From JABLTI01 sp035528035 (GTDB taxonomy: Archaea; Asgardarchaeota; Heimdallarchaeia; JABLTI01): 64,000 bases of DNA. The notes beneath the pieces were generated by a model. That model was not told the origin of the DNA, ran no database searches, and was given only the letters and a program-made list of their open reading frames with translations. The DNA is taken from the NCBI GenBank assembly GCA_035528035.1, contig DATKZI010000061.1, positions 124,001 through 188,000 of the forward strand. Direction: 5' to 3'. Position 1 is the first letter of the stretch; each line of letters starts with the position of its first letter. A program made the position numbers and the translations under genes. Below are positions 8,529-17,020 of the stretch, in pieces.

Positions 8529-9560
8529 TTAACTTTTTGTTTTTGCTATATTCTCTTCATAAAATTGTATATTATCTTCTATCATATCCCTTATCTCTAG
8601 ATTATATGGACATCTACTTTCGCAATCACCACATTTCTTACAATTCTTGCCAGTTTCCATCGCTTTTGCAAACCATCCTCCTTGTAAGAAATCCTTTGGC
8701 CATAATTTCCACATAATTTTAGTAATCATAATCATAGAGATTTGGATATTCTCTGGACAAGGTTGACAATACCCACATTGGCGACAGAATTTCGTTCCCA
8801 ATTCAGAGCTTATTTGTTCCATTTCTGTTCTTTCTCCCTGGGAGATTACCCATGATCCATTGACGATTTCCACTAATTCTTCAACTTCTTCTATTTTCTC
8901 TACGCCAGGATCTGGGATAACATTATCAAATTGCAAAAGATATTTGATCGCTAAATTTGCTTTTCTTATATTACCTCCCGCAAAAGGTTTCATGGCAATA
9001 AACCCAATGTCATTCTTTTTCACTAATGGGATTAATTCATCCAAAGCGTGATCACTGATGAAATTCAATGGAAACTGTATTACTTCAAAAAATCCTGATT
9101 TTGCTGCTTTTATAGCTATTTCAACTGAATGACTACTCAACCCTAAATGTTTGATTTTTCCTTCTTCTAAAGCTATTTTAGCTCCTTCCATAGCTCCTCC
9201 TTCTTTGAAGAGTCCTTCAAATGCTTCTTCAGTACTTACATTATGGAATTGCCAGATGTCGATATAATCAATATTCATTCTTTTTAGACTAGTATTAATA
9301 TGTTCTAATACTATCTCTTTACTTCGCCATCCTCCCTTCGTAGCAATAACTACTTTATCTCGTCTTCCAGCAATTGCTTTACCTACACGTTCTTCACTAA
9401 CAGTATAACCATAGGCAGTATCAATAAAAGTAATACCTAAATCAAGTGCACGTTGGATAACTTTAATGGCATCTTCATCATTAGGTCGTTGAATGGGGAT
9501 ACCTCCAATACCGATCCTTGACACAACTAAATTTGTTTTACCTAATCTAATAGTTTTCAT
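8529..9560 (-). CDS. Aldo/keto reductase fused to a dicluster ferredoxin domain (2)
   Basis: 343 residues with the same architecture as its downstream neighbour but clearly diverged. Catalytic tetrad: Asp/Tyr in TFIDTAYGYTVSEE, Lys in VVIATKGGW, His in WQFHNVS. C-terminal Fe-S groups are CRQCGYCQPCP and CKKCGDCESRCP. The barrel is shorter than that of the other fusion. It sits 17 bases downstream of the flavoprotein gene; flavoprotein plus Fe-S reductases in one operon suggests an electron relay from NAD(P)H or ferredoxin to carbonyl substrates. Confidence 0.86.
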   Translation of the reverse strand: MKTIRLGKTNLVVSRIGIGGIPIQRPNDEDAIKVIQRALDLGITFIDTAYGYTVSEERVGKAIAGRRDKVVIATKGGWRSKEIVLEHINTSLKRMNIDYIDIWQFHNVSTEEAFEGLFKEGGAMEGAKIALEEGKIKHLGLSSHSVEIAIKAAKSGFFEVIQFPLNFISDHALDELIPLVKKNDIGFIAMKPFAGGNIRKANLAIKYLLQFDNVIPDPGVEKIEEVEELVEIVNGSWVISQGERTEMEQISSELGTKFCRQCGYCQPCPENIQISMIMITKIMWKLWPKDFLQGGWFAKAMETGKNCKKCGDCESRCPYNLEIRDMIEDNIQFYEENIAKTKS

Positions 9561-9577
9561 TTAAATTTCACCATCTT

Positions 9578-10132
9578 CTACTTCAAAATTTCTTTACCTA
9601 AACGCTTGGCTTCTCCCATCAATTTCAAATCATTCTTTACCTCTCCTCTTCCTGAAGTATTTGGTGCAAACAGAGTCCCAAAAACAGTTGCACCCATATA
9701 AACTAATGCATCTTTTAACATTGCTTCAGTATACTTAGCATAAGATGTTCCACCACCACTTGGAATTACTAATAGTACTTTCTTGTTATTGAATCTATAA
9801 TTATGATAGAGATCAAACCAACGATCAATGAAAAGTTTGAATTGTGCAGTTGGTCCCCACCAATAAACTGGTGTACCAAAAATCCAAATATCACTCTTTT
9901 TCATCTTATCAATAATGCTTTTCATATCATCATCTTGTCTACATGACCCATTCTTTGCACAATAATTACAAGCTTGACAAGGATTTATTTTGAGTTCATT
10001 AAGATAAACCGCATCTACTTTTGCATTTGCTTCACTAGCACTTTCAAGGATTGTTTTGACCAAAATATCTGTGTTTCCTTTCTTTCTTGGACTACCAATA
10101 ATACCCAAGACTTGTTTGCTATTATTTGTCAT
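9578..10132 (-). CDS. Iron-sulfur flavoprotein / NADPH-dependent FMN reductase family
   Basis: 184 residues with a flavodoxin-like fold. VLGIIGSPRKKGNTDIL is the FMN phosphate-binding loop, and GTPVYWWGPTAQFKLFIDRW is the isoalloxazine-side segment. Between them the compact cluster CQACNYCAKNGSC matches the CxxCxxCx(4-7)C motif of archaeal iron-sulfur flavoproteins (Isf), which pass electrons from ferredoxin to FMN and then to oxygen, peroxide or other acceptors. It is embedded between aldo/keto reductase genes on the same strand. Confidence 0.85.
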   Translation of the reverse strand: MTNNSKQVLGIIGSPRKKGNTDILVKTILESASEANAKVDAVYLNELKINPCQACNYCAKNGSCRQDDDMKSIIDKMKKSDIWIFGTPVYWWGPTAQFKLFIDRWFDLYHNYRFNNKKVLLVIPSGGGTSYAKYTEAMLKDALVYMGATVFGTLFAPNTSGRGEVKNDLKLMGEAKRLGKEILK

Positions 10133-10191
10133 CTCTATCTGCTCTTTTTAGTATTTTATGCTCATTATATACATAATCATTTTTGTTTACT

Positions 10192-11172
10192 TTATTCGTC
10201 GCCAGCTAAAGCTTTACCACTATAATGTCCTGTAAGGAATCTTGGTTGATATAATTCTTCAAGATAAGAAATATCCTTTTCAGAGAGATTTAGCTCAACT
10301 GCTTCAACAGCTTCTTCTAAATGTTTCATTGCTGTAATACCAACAATAGGCGCAGTAATAACATCTTTTGAGAGCATCCAAGCAAGTGCAATTTGAGCTG
10401 GACTAACATCTTTTTCTTTTGCAAGTTCCACAACACGTTCAACTATTGCAAAATCTTGTGGATGTAAAAACCATTGTTCCAAATCACTATCTATTTTCGC
10501 TCGTTTTGTATTAGGTTTATTAGTAGATGAATATTTACCAGTTAGAACTCCTCTAGCTAAAGGACCCCATGGAATGACTCCTATTTGTTGATCTTTACAT
10601 AACGGTAAAAGCTCACGTTCTTCTTCTCTATAGAGTAGATTATAGTGAGGTTGCGATACTTGAAAACCTTCTAATCCTAGTTTATCAGCAAGCCATAATG
10701 ATTTAGTAAATTCCCAAGCATACATACTCGAAGCTCCAATGTGTAAAATTTTGCCTTCATCAATTAAACCATTTAGAGTTTTTAGTACATTTTCAATTGA
10801 TGTTGAAGTGTCAAAACGGTGAATTAAAAATAAATCGACATAATTAGTTTGTAATCTTTGTAGAGATTCTTTAATTTCTTTAATTAAAAATGGCCGTGAT
10901 AAACCTGTATCAGCTGGTCGTTTAAATGACCAAAAAGCTTTAGTGGCTATTATCACATCATCTCGTCGATCTTTCATTGTAGTACCTAGAATCTCTTCAC
11001 ATTTTCCTCTCGAATAGACATTTGCTGTATCAAAGAAATTGACTCCTAAATCAATTGCTTTCTCGAGAATATCTTTAGGATCAGATTCTTTCTCCATCCA
11101 ACCAAAACCCATAGTACCAAAACAAATTTTTGAAACTCTTATGCCTGTTTTCCCTAATTTTGAATATTTCAT
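10192..11172 (-). CDS. Aldo/keto reductase without Fe-S domain
   Basis: 326-residue AKR barrel, first gene of the minus-strand redox run. The start MKYSKLGKTGIRVSKICFGT is typical of the YhdN/Tas-like group. Catalytic residues are Asp/Tyr in NFFDTANVYSRGKCEE, Lys in VIIATKAFW, His in LFLIHRFD. NADPH-binding elements are expected in the last 60 residues (APIVGITAMKHLEEAVEA). Unlike the two downstream paralogues it ends without Cys clusters. It is divergent from a winged-helix regulator with a candidate operator between them. Confidence 0.87.
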   Translation of the reverse strand: MKYSKLGKTGIRVSKICFGTMGFGWMEKESDPKDILEKAIDLGVNFFDTANVYSRGKCEEILGTTMKDRRDDVIIATKAFWSFKRPADTGLSRPFLIKEIKESLQRLQTNYVDLFLIHRFDTSTSIENVLKTLNGLIDEGKILHIGASSMYAWEFTKSLWLADKLGLEGFQVSQPHYNLLYREEERELLPLCKDQQIGVIPWGPLARGVLTGKYSSTNKPNTKRAKIDSDLEQWFLHPQDFAIVERVVELAKEKDVSPAQIALAWMLSKDVITAPIVGITAMKHLEEAVEAVELNLSEKDISYLEELYQPRFLTGHYSGKALAGDE

Positions 11173-11203
11173 TTTTATTCGTTCCTTTTTGTAGTCACAC
11201 CAT

Positions 11204-11218
11204 TGACAATGTATGTCA
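11204..11218. promoter_or_regulatory. Candidate operator TGACA-N5-TGTCA
   Basis: A perfect 5-base inverted repeat with a 5-base spacer in the 135-base gap between the divergent aldo/keto reductase and winged-helix regulator genes. Half-site-like sequences (AGACAAT, GACATTG) recur at about 11225 and 11268. The placement fits an autoregulated operator, but short repeats are cheap in AT-rich DNA. Confidence 0.35.
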
Positions 11219-11307
11219 TTCTATAGACAATTATATATATTAGTTTTACTCTTATTCTAAATAGAAAAGACATTGTTTTAAAAATAGGTCTTGTAGAAGG
11301 TTACCTT

Positions 11308-11970
11308 ATGGCTGCAAAGAAGAACATTGAAGAAATAAATTATAAGGACTTCATTGAGAAAGAACCTGAATTTATAGTTTACATGAATACTGAACAAGCA
11401 AAAATAGTTGAATCATATATACCAATTGTTTCAGCACTCCGGAAGAGACCTATGACTGTAAAAGAGATTCATCATTTATATTTTGATAAAGAATCTCAAA
11501 AGTATACTTTTACAATAAAAACGATCTATCGTCATTTAGAAAAATTAGAATCTGCTGGATTAGTTCGCGTTACTGGTCATCGGGTAACAGAAGGGAGTCG
11601 TGTTTTAGAGAAACTATATTCAAGAACAGGGAAAATTTTCTTTTTAAAACCCGATGAAGATCATTTACGGGAAAAGAAAGAATATGTTAAACAATTTACA
11701 TCCAATTTATTTGTTTTGATGAGAGAATATTATAAGAAAGCTGATCTCCCTGAAGATATTTTTTGTAATTTAATTAATGATTTCAAAGTACGAGAATACA
11801 AACATATAGATTCACTGATGGATTTTATCGCTACAAATTCAAACTTAACTGAACTCTATGGTAAAATGGATATTGATATGATAAATCTACTAAATAGCTT
11901 CTCAGCAATCTTAATTGCTATTTTAGCCAAGCCTGAAGTAATTGATGAATTAAAGAATTTACTCCTTTAA
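11308..11970 (+). CDS. Winged-helix transcriptional regulator (ArsR/PadR-like)
   Basis: 220 residues, ATG start. Residues ~30-110 form a winged helix: SALRKRPMTVKEIHHLYF, then KTIYRHLEKLESAGLVRVTG as recognition helix and turn, and a charged wing. The C-terminal ~110 residues are helical and could form a dimerisation or sensor domain; no metal-binding Cys are present. It is divergent from the aldo/keto reductase/flavoprotein run and is the obvious candidate for its local regulator. Confidence 0.75.
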   Translation: MAAKKNIEEINYKDFIEKEPEFIVYMNTEQAKIVESYIPIVSALRKRPMTVKEIHHLYFDKESQKYTFTIKTIYRHLEKLESAGLVRVTGHRVTEGSRVLEKLYSRTGKIFFLKPDEDHLREKKEYVKQFTSNLFVLMREYYKKADLPEDIFCNLINDFKVREYKHIDSLMDFIATNSNLTELYGKMDIDMINLLNSFSAILIAILAKPEVIDELKNLLL

Positions 11971-12021
11971 TTCATATTTAATAATTTATGATTGTAGATT
12001 AGCGAATTTTTTGTTCGTGTT

Positions 12022-13026
12022 TTAGATCGCCAAGTAATTATTTTTGCATAACCAATCTATGGAATCTTTAATAACAATTTTAGGATCAGTATATTTTGGT
12101 TTGAATCCAAGTGTTTGTTCAATTTTTGTAGTGTCAAGTAATCTTGTTGACCCATATCTTTTCACTCGTGTCCTCGTTATAAGAGCTTCTTGACCTTTGG
12201 GAGTAGTTTTTTCCTTTAACCAAGCAAATAAATAAGCTAACCAATATGGATACTGTTTCTGCGGGTAACAATTATTACATGCCTCAGCATAATAATCAAA
12301 ATAATCTTTCTGATTAATATCAAAGCTTTTTACATTGTAAGCTTCTCCTTTCGAGTTTGGTTTCTTAGTAGTTAAAATCATTGCTCTTGAACTATCTCGA
12401 GCATCCACCATTGAAAATCGATTAGTACCTTTACCTAAATATGGTATTTTCCCATCAAGTAAACCTCTTGCTAATCTAGGTGATGTACTTGTATCCCCCG
12501 GACCAAGAATGAGACTATTTCTAATTGCTGAAGTATTTATTCCATTTGTCTCTGCTAAATCTAGAAGATATTTCTCAGCTAGATATTTCGATTCTTGATA
12601 ATTATTAGCTGGTTTTATTGGACCACTTTCAGGCACAGGGTAATTTGGATATTTCATACCATAAACACCTAAAGTACTAGCAAAAACAAATTTTTCTGCC
12701 GCTTTTTCCTTCAAGAATCCCTCAGCTAAAGCAACGGTACCTTGATAATTGATTAACATCATTTCTTCTCGAGATACTGCTTCATTAACTATTATTGCGG
12801 CATTATGATAAACAGTAGTAATGTCTTTCATTATTCCGATCAAAGAATTCTTATCTCTAAGATCCCCAACGAAGATATCTATACCCATTTTTTTCAATAC
12901 ATCAACATTTTCGTGAGGCATTGCTAATATTCTGATATCTTTTCCTACAAAACTTTCATTATGAATTAATTCTCTAATTAAAACGCTACCTAAAAATCCT
13001 GTTACTCCAGTTACTAGAATTGTCAC
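12022..13026 (-). CDS. NAD-dependent epimerase/dehydratase (3-beta-HSD-like, extended SDR)
   Basis: 334 residues when started at the GTG at 13026: the purine-rich GGGGG ends nine bases before it, whereas an ATG three codons earlier would sit inside that Shine-Dalgarno. Rossmann motif TILVTGVTGFLGSVLIREL; DLRD binds the adenine; FASTLGVYG supplies the catalytic Ser and YQESKYLAEK the YxxxK. Closest in feel to 3-beta-hydroxysteroid dehydrogenase/dihydroflavonol reductase-type SDRs acting on lipids or nucleotide sugars. No sugar or lipid genes adjoin, so the substrate stays open. Confidence 0.83.
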   Translation of the reverse strand: MTILVTGVTGFLGSVLIRELIHNESFVGKDIRILAMPHENVDVLKKMGIDIFVGDLRDKNSLIGIMKDITTVYHNAAIIVNEAVSREEMMLINYQGTVALAEGFLKEKAAEKFVFASTLGVYGMKYPNYPVPESGPIKPANNYQESKYLAEKYLLDLAETNGINTSAIRNSLILGPGDTSTSPRLARGLLDGKIPYLGKGTNRFSMVDARDSSRAMILTTKKPNSKGEAYNVKSFDINQKDYFDYYAEACNNCYPQKQYPYWLAYLFAWLKEKTTPKGQEALITRTRVKRYGSTRLLDTTKIEQTLGFKPKYTDPKIVIKDSIDWLCKNNYLAI

Positions 13027-13101
13027 TCGACACATCCCCCATATTCTAGCTAGCTAGTAGAATAATTACGTGAAAAATATTGATTTTTATTATAATAAGG
13101 A

Positions 13102-13148
13102 TTTCTAGAAGTATTTGGTTGCTTGAGTATATACATTATTTCTAGAAA
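13102..13148. promoter_or_regulatory. Paired TTTCTAGAA palindromes in a divergent promoter region
   Basis: TTTCTAGAA occurs at 13102-13110 and TTTCTAGAAA at 13139-13148, about 37 bases apart, between the divergent epimerase (ends at its start near 13026) and zinc-ribbon membrane protein (start 13249). A third copy, AATTTCTAGAAATT, lies at 14838-14851 after the methylase gene. The sites could bind a symmetric regulator; no experimental basis. Confidence 0.3.
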
Positions 13149-13248
13149 TTTCCGATATATATTTAGTTTTTTTATTTCGACTATTTTAAATACTAGGTGA
13201 ATAAATATTATTTTAGTATATTTACCGTTAATTTTGAGAGGTATCGTG

Positions 13249-13986
13249 ATGACTTATTGCCCTATGTGTGGAACTAATAATGAAGATAAATACCTATTTT
13301 GTGTGAAATGTGGCGCTTCTTTAAAATCTTTTGAAGAAAAATTTGGTGGAGAACCAACCTTAATGACTCCTCCTCCCACACCTTATGTGCAAAATTTGGT
13401 AAAACGTGCATTTTGGTTATGGTTGCTTTTATCATTATTTGTAACTAGTATTTTCTACTACGTATATTACTACTTCAATTTTGAGGATATGAACAAACTT
13501 AATTTGGCTACTCCAGCAAAAGAAGGACCTTCTTTAGAAACTGATAAAACAACAGTAATAATATATATTGTAATTTCAGCGATAATACCAATACCGATTT
13601 TTCTCTTTATATTGAATTATTGGAAATATAAAAAATTGAATGATTACATCAAATATAATTCAGGTAAAAATTACACAACACCTGTGAGTGCAGGGATTCG
13701 ATTAGCTATCTTAATTTTTCAATACATTTTCACATATGCTATTCTAGGTTTAACTATATACTTAGAAATTTATTTGTTTGGTATATTTGAGTATCTTTAC
13801 TTTGATCCCTTTATGCCTTTAGTCTTAACATCACAAATGATAACAATTATCTCTATTATTTCTGGATTAAGTGTTTTTAGTCTTATTTTCACAATATTCA
13901 TGTATGTAACAGATGCTAAATGGCAGAAAGCATTTAATGAACAAGTTTCAATCGTAAATCCTTATGCACAAGAAAAGATATTTTAG
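13249..13986 (+). CDS. Zinc-ribbon membrane protein, four predicted helices
   Basis: 245 residues from the ATG at 13249, chosen because GAGAGGT lies just upstream and because MTYCPMCG is the usual way zinc-ribbon proteins begin. The first 25 residues hold CPMCG and CVKCG, a complete rubredoxin-like zinc ribbon. After a Pro-rich linker (MTPPPTPYV) come four hydrophobic helices at about 40-60, 90-115, 145-170 and 190-215. Such zinc-ribbon/multi-helix proteins are common and uncharacterised in archaea. Neighbouring genes give no clue. Confidence 0.7.
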   Translation: MTYCPMCGTNNEDKYLFCVKCGASLKSFEEKFGGEPTLMTPPPTPYVQNLVKRAFWLWLLLSLFVTSIFYYVYYYFNFEDMNKLNLATPAKEGPSLETDKTTVIIYIVISAIIPIPIFLFILNYWKYKKLNDYIKYNSGKNYTTPVSAGIRLAILIFQYIFTYAILGLTIYLEIYLFGIFEYLYFDPFMPLVLTSQMITIISIISGLSVFSLIFTIFMYVTDAKWQKAFNEQVSIVNPYAQEKIF

Positions 13987-14061
13987 TCTAAATACTCTTT
14001 TCTTTCTTTTTCTTTTTAAATTGTTAATAATATCAGTCTTTAATATTGTGTTTTTTTCTAA

Positions 14062-14790
14062 ATGTTTTTTACTAAAAATACAGTTCTAATAATTATGAAG
14101 ACTTATGTTATATTACCTAAAATCTATCAAAGAGAATTACCAAAGAAATTTCAAGAAAATGATAATAGGTTTCCAGAAAATTTAGTTGAGTTTTTTCTTA
14201 AAAATTATACTAAAAAAGGTAATACTGTTTTAGATATTTTTGCAGGTTTAGGAACAACACTATTTGTCTCAGAAGAGTTGGGGAGAATACCTTTTGGTAT
14301 AGAATATGATAAAGAAAGATATGAATTTATAACTGAAAAAATTCATCATAAAGAAAATATCATACATGGAGATGCATTGGAGTTATTAACTTATAAAATC
14401 CCTAAATGTGATTTCTGTTTTACTTCACCTCCTTTTATGATGAAAGATGAAATAGAAAATCCATTTAATGCTTATACTACAATAGGTTCGTACCAGCAAT
14501 ACTTAGAAGACATCAAAAAGATATTTGGTAATGTTAAAGAAGTAATGAAGGAAAATGCCTATATAATAGTTGATGTTGCGAATCTAAAAAATAAAGAGGA
14601 AGGAGTAACAACATTAGCTTGGGATATAGCTAGAAAAATTTCTGAGGAATTACGATTTGTAGGTGAAACGATAATTATTTGGGAAAAACGTGAGAAAGAA
14701 ATTGTTGATGGTCAAACAGAATCATGGAGGATAGCAGGTACATTTGGTTATGGTTATGATCATAGTTATTGTTTAATTTTTAAAAAATGA
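14062..14790 (+). CDS. Orphan N4/N6-type DNA methyltransferase-like protein
   Basis: 242 residues. SAM-binding motif VLDIFAGLGTTLFVSEELG with acidic GIEYD at the end of strand 2, HGDALELL, then the catalytic motif CFTSPPFMM. S-P-P-F is the form found in N4-cytosine methyltransferases. The SAM motif comes before the catalytic motif, the reverse of the common beta-class order, and no target-recognition domain of useful size is left, so RNA or another substrate is possible. No restriction endonuclease or specificity gene is adjacent. No Shine-Dalgarno precedes the ATG at 14062 or the one at 14095, so the start is uncertain and may be leaderless. Confidence 0.7.
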   Translation: MFFTKNTVLIIMKTYVILPKIYQRELPKKFQENDNRFPENLVEFFLKNYTKKGNTVLDIFAGLGTTLFVSEELGRIPFGIEYDKERYEFITEKIHHKENIIHGDALELLTYKIPKCDFCFTSPPFMMKDEIENPFNAYTTIGSYQQYLEDIKKIFGNVKEVMKENAYIIVDVANLKNKEEGVTTLAWDIARKISEELRFVGETIIIWEKREKEIVDGQTESWRIAGTFGYGYDHSYCLIFKK

Positions 14791-14837
14791 TCATCCATCC
14801 ATATCACTTTTTTTCTACAAATTAGTAGATAAAAATG

Positions 14838-14851
14838 AATTTCTAGAAATT
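14838..14851. repeat. 14-base perfect palindrome AATTTCTAGAAATT
   Basis: Perfect palindrome 48 bases after the methylase stop codon. It shares the TTTCTAGAAA core with two sites near 13.1 kb. Possibly a protein-binding site or a methylation target; nothing more can be said. Confidence 0.35.
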
Positions 14852-14956
14852 ACTATAAAGAAAATTTAGCCATTTATATGTTTATAAAGATAATATACTG
14901 ACAGACAAATAAGAAGATTACCTTTTTGAGCTACAACTCAAAGACCTATAAATGTT

Positions 14957-15010
14957 AAGGGTGCAAAATATAGCAAAAAACAAGAACACCGCTCTTTTTT
15001 TCGCACCCTT
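14957..15010. repeat. Inverted repeat AAGGGTGC / GCACCCTT
   Basis: Perfect 8-base arms (14957-14964 and 15003-15010) separated by 38 bases in the gap before the UPF0173 hydrolase. The arms are GC-rich against a very AT-rich background and the intervening sequence holds another GC patch (CACCGCTC). It may be a small structured RNA or a remnant element; no ORF covers it convincingly. Confidence 0.35.
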
Positions 15011-15094
15011 CATTATATTTACCATTAATTTAAACATAATATTCTTTGCCAAAAAAGTAAAAAAGTCATAAAGAATAAAGGTAGCTAGAATCTT

Positions 15095-15101
15095 AGGTGA
15101 G
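15095..15101 (+). promoter_or_regulatory. Shine-Dalgarno AGGTGAG selecting a TTG start
   Basis: AGGTGAG lies seven bases before the TTG at 15109. A GTG at 15097 lies within this same sequence, so the TTG is the better start for the UPF0173 hydrolase. Confidence 0.6.
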
Positions 15102-15108
15102 AAAAAAA

Positions 15109-15771
15109 TTGAAAATAACTTGGTTAGGTCATGCGGGAATAAAAATCGTTGATCAAGAAAAAACAATTTATATTGATCCATGGTTAACTGGTAATCCCGT
15201 TGCAAAACTCAAAGTAGATGATATTAAGAAAGCAGATGCTGTTTTTGTGACTCATGGACATGGTGATCATGGCTATGATGATGCAGTTAAAATTTGCATA
15301 AATACTGGTGCTACTTTCATTAGTGTTTTTGAATTAGCAAACAAAGCTCAAAATGATGGCGTTAAGAATGTAATAGGTGGTAACATTAGTGGTACCGCTT
15401 CTGTTGCTGGTATCGAGTTTGTTTTTACTACCGCGCAACATAGTACTACTGTTGGTGTTCCTGTAGGTTTTGTTTTTAAATTATCTACTCTTACTGCTTA
15501 CCATGCTGGTGATACTGGAATTTTTATGGATATGAAATTGTTAGGTGACCTTTATGATGTCGATCTTGCTTTTCTTCCGATTGGTTCATTATTCACTATG
15601 GGTCCTAAGGAAGCAGCCAAAGCTCTTGAATTGCTTAATTGCTCAAAAGTTGTCCCCATTCATTATAAGACCTTTCCAGTTCTAGTTCAAAATGTTCAAG
15701 ATTTTATTAAAATTGTTGGTCCAATGGTTGATGTCATTGCTCTTGAGCCTGGTGAGGAACGAGAAATTTAG
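15109..15771 (+). CDS. UPF0173 metallo-beta-lactamase-fold hydrolase
   Basis: 220 residues from TTG 15109; the resulting start MKITWLGHAGIKI is how this family usually begins. Metal ligands: THGHGDHGYDD (HxHxDH motif), AQHSTT, AYHAGDTGIF (His, Asp bridging the two metals) and PIHYKTFP. Family length about 220-230, so complete. The UPF0173 group is a conserved archaeal/bacterial metal-dependent hydrolase of unassigned substrate related to RNase Z and lactonases. It stands alone. Confidence 0.88.
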   Translation: MKITWLGHAGIKIVDQEKTIYIDPWLTGNPVAKLKVDDIKKADAVFVTHGHGDHGYDDAVKICINTGATFISVFELANKAQNDGVKNVIGGNISGTASVAGIEFVFTTAQHSTTVGVPVGFVFKLSTLTAYHAGDTGIFMDMKLLGDLYDVDLAFLPIGSLFTMGPKEAAKALELLNCSKVVPIHYKTFPVLVQNVQDFIKIVGPMVDVIALEPGEEREI

Positions 15772-15803
15772 ATCTTTTTATTTCAAATTTCTATAATTTT
15801 TTC

Positions 15804-15822
15804 TAATTAATTAATTAATTAA
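15804..15822. repeat. TAAT/TTAA microsatellite
   Basis: About four and a half tandem units of TTAA just after the UPF0173 gene. Simple low-complexity repeat that could vary in length by slippage. Confidence 0.5.
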
Positions 15823-15956
15823 TGAGTATTCTTTCTACGTGGATTTAAATGAAAAATAAATTATTTCACGGGATAATCATTTATTTTTATAGAAATTTTC
15901 AATAACAAGTAAGCTAAAGTTATTTTAGAACTTATATTTTTATTGAATATTAGTTC

Positions 15957-15965
15957 AAGGAGGGG
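15957..15965 (+). promoter_or_regulatory. Strong Shine-Dalgarno AAGGAGGGG in front of a CTG start
   Basis: The best ribosome-binding site in this part of the window. It lies at the right distance (about eight bases from AGGAGG) for the CTG at 15972 and for no ATG, GTG or TTG in that frame. Confidence 0.7.
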
Positions 15966-15971
15966 CAAAAA

Positions 15972-16859
15972 CTGAAGAAGATTAATGTTTTTCTATCACT
16001 AATAATTATTTTATCTTTATTTTCACCTGTTTGTTTACAAGGTGATTATCAGGTTACCGTTGGTCAAACATTCACCTATACTGTTACTAAATCATTTTGG
16101 CAAGTAAAATTAGGTTCCAATAGTGGTTCAGTAGATGGTTTTTATCTTTTCCCATCCAAAAGAGATGTAGGAACTAGTTATACAGAAGAAATTACTGATG
16201 TCATCCCAAGCGATAGTGTTTACTTTAATTTAACTTGTGAATCAACTATTTTACCCATATATATTACTGATTTAGACCAACTTTTTTCAATAGAAGCAAT
16301 ATTATTACATTTTAATATTATAGGAGTAATGTTTAATGGTGAGTGGAATCAACAATTTGTTGATGAAGGACCAACACTAAAATCAGTTCATTTTGTTAAT
16401 ATTGAAGAAGAAACATTTGAGTTTTTCAGAGCTTTTTCAAATACTACAAGTTTAGCAAATACCTTTTCCGCATCTGCTTATGATTTAGTAAATTTCCAAG
16501 GAAATTTTGATGAAACAGGAACCATTGCATATTTTGATTGGTTTGTTGAAGGAAATATAGTGTCACCTTATAATACTAATTTTCCATTTAATTTTGATGG
16601 CTATTATCTTTATAAATTAGCCTTTAACAAAAATACTGGGATAGAACAAGGATACAGGTTAGAACTAAATTTCAAAGGTACAAATAACGGTAAATCATTT
16701 GAGATTTATTATGAACAAGAAGTAACTTTAGATGGGTATACTTTACCAGATTTCTATTTTGAAAAACCACATGGTATTCCAGGTTTTAAATGGTATAGTG
16801 TTCTAATTGGTCTAAGTATTGTTATTATTCCAGCAATTATATACAAACGACGAAAATAA
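15972..16859 (+). CDS. Secreted/membrane-anchored surface protein, CTG start
   Basis: An ORF started at the first ATG (16329) would miss 119 residues. The frame is open back to a TAG at 15951, and the only plausible initiator between is CTG at 15972, eight bases after AGGAGG. From there the protein begins KKINVFLSLIIILSLFSPV, a clear signal peptide, giving 295 residues. The body is beta-rich with no recognised domain (GDYQVTVGQTFTYTVTKSFW). The C-terminus is GIPGFKW, one hydrophobic helix and KRRK, the same ending style as the proteins at 36833 and 54979, possibly a sorting signal. Probably a cell-surface protein. Confidence 0.7.
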   Translation: MKKINVFLSLIIILSLFSPVCLQGDYQVTVGQTFTYTVTKSFWQVKLGSNSGSVDGFYLFPSKRDVGTSYTEEITDVIPSDSVYFNLTCESTILPIYITDLDQLFSIEAILLHFNIIGVMFNGEWNQQFVDEGPTLKSVHFVNIEEETFEFFRAFSNTTSLANTFSASAYDLVNFQGNFDETGTIAYFDWFVEGNIVSPYNTNFPFNFDGYYLYKLAFNKNTGIEQGYRLELNFKGTNNGKSFEIYYEQEVTLDGYTLPDFYFEKPHGIPGFKWYSVLIGLSIVIIPAIIYKRRK

Positions 16860-17007
16860 ATCAAAGAGACTAAAATGATGTGTAAAAGAGTTTTTCTTTT
16901 ACATTAATTTTCTTTCATTTTTTCTAATTACTAATTGTATCAAACTGAGGGAATAGTTAAAAAGGATTCTTGTTCATAAACTACACGTTTGCTAAAACAA
17001 TTACTTC

Positions 17008-17013
17008 GAGGGA
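17008..17013 (+). promoter_or_regulatory. Shine-Dalgarno GAGGGA selecting TTG 17021
   Basis: GAGGGA is seven bases before TTG 17021, which gives a protein starting MKCCYDPEL at its zinc finger. The longer frame from TTG 16970 has AAAGGA at a tighter distance and adds 17 residues unlike the rest. Confidence 0.5.
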
Positions 17014-17020
17014 ATCTCAT

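Noticed and set aside
16860..16969. Separate small gene between the surface protein and zinc-finger gene
   Set aside because: Short T-rich spacer without a usable frame.
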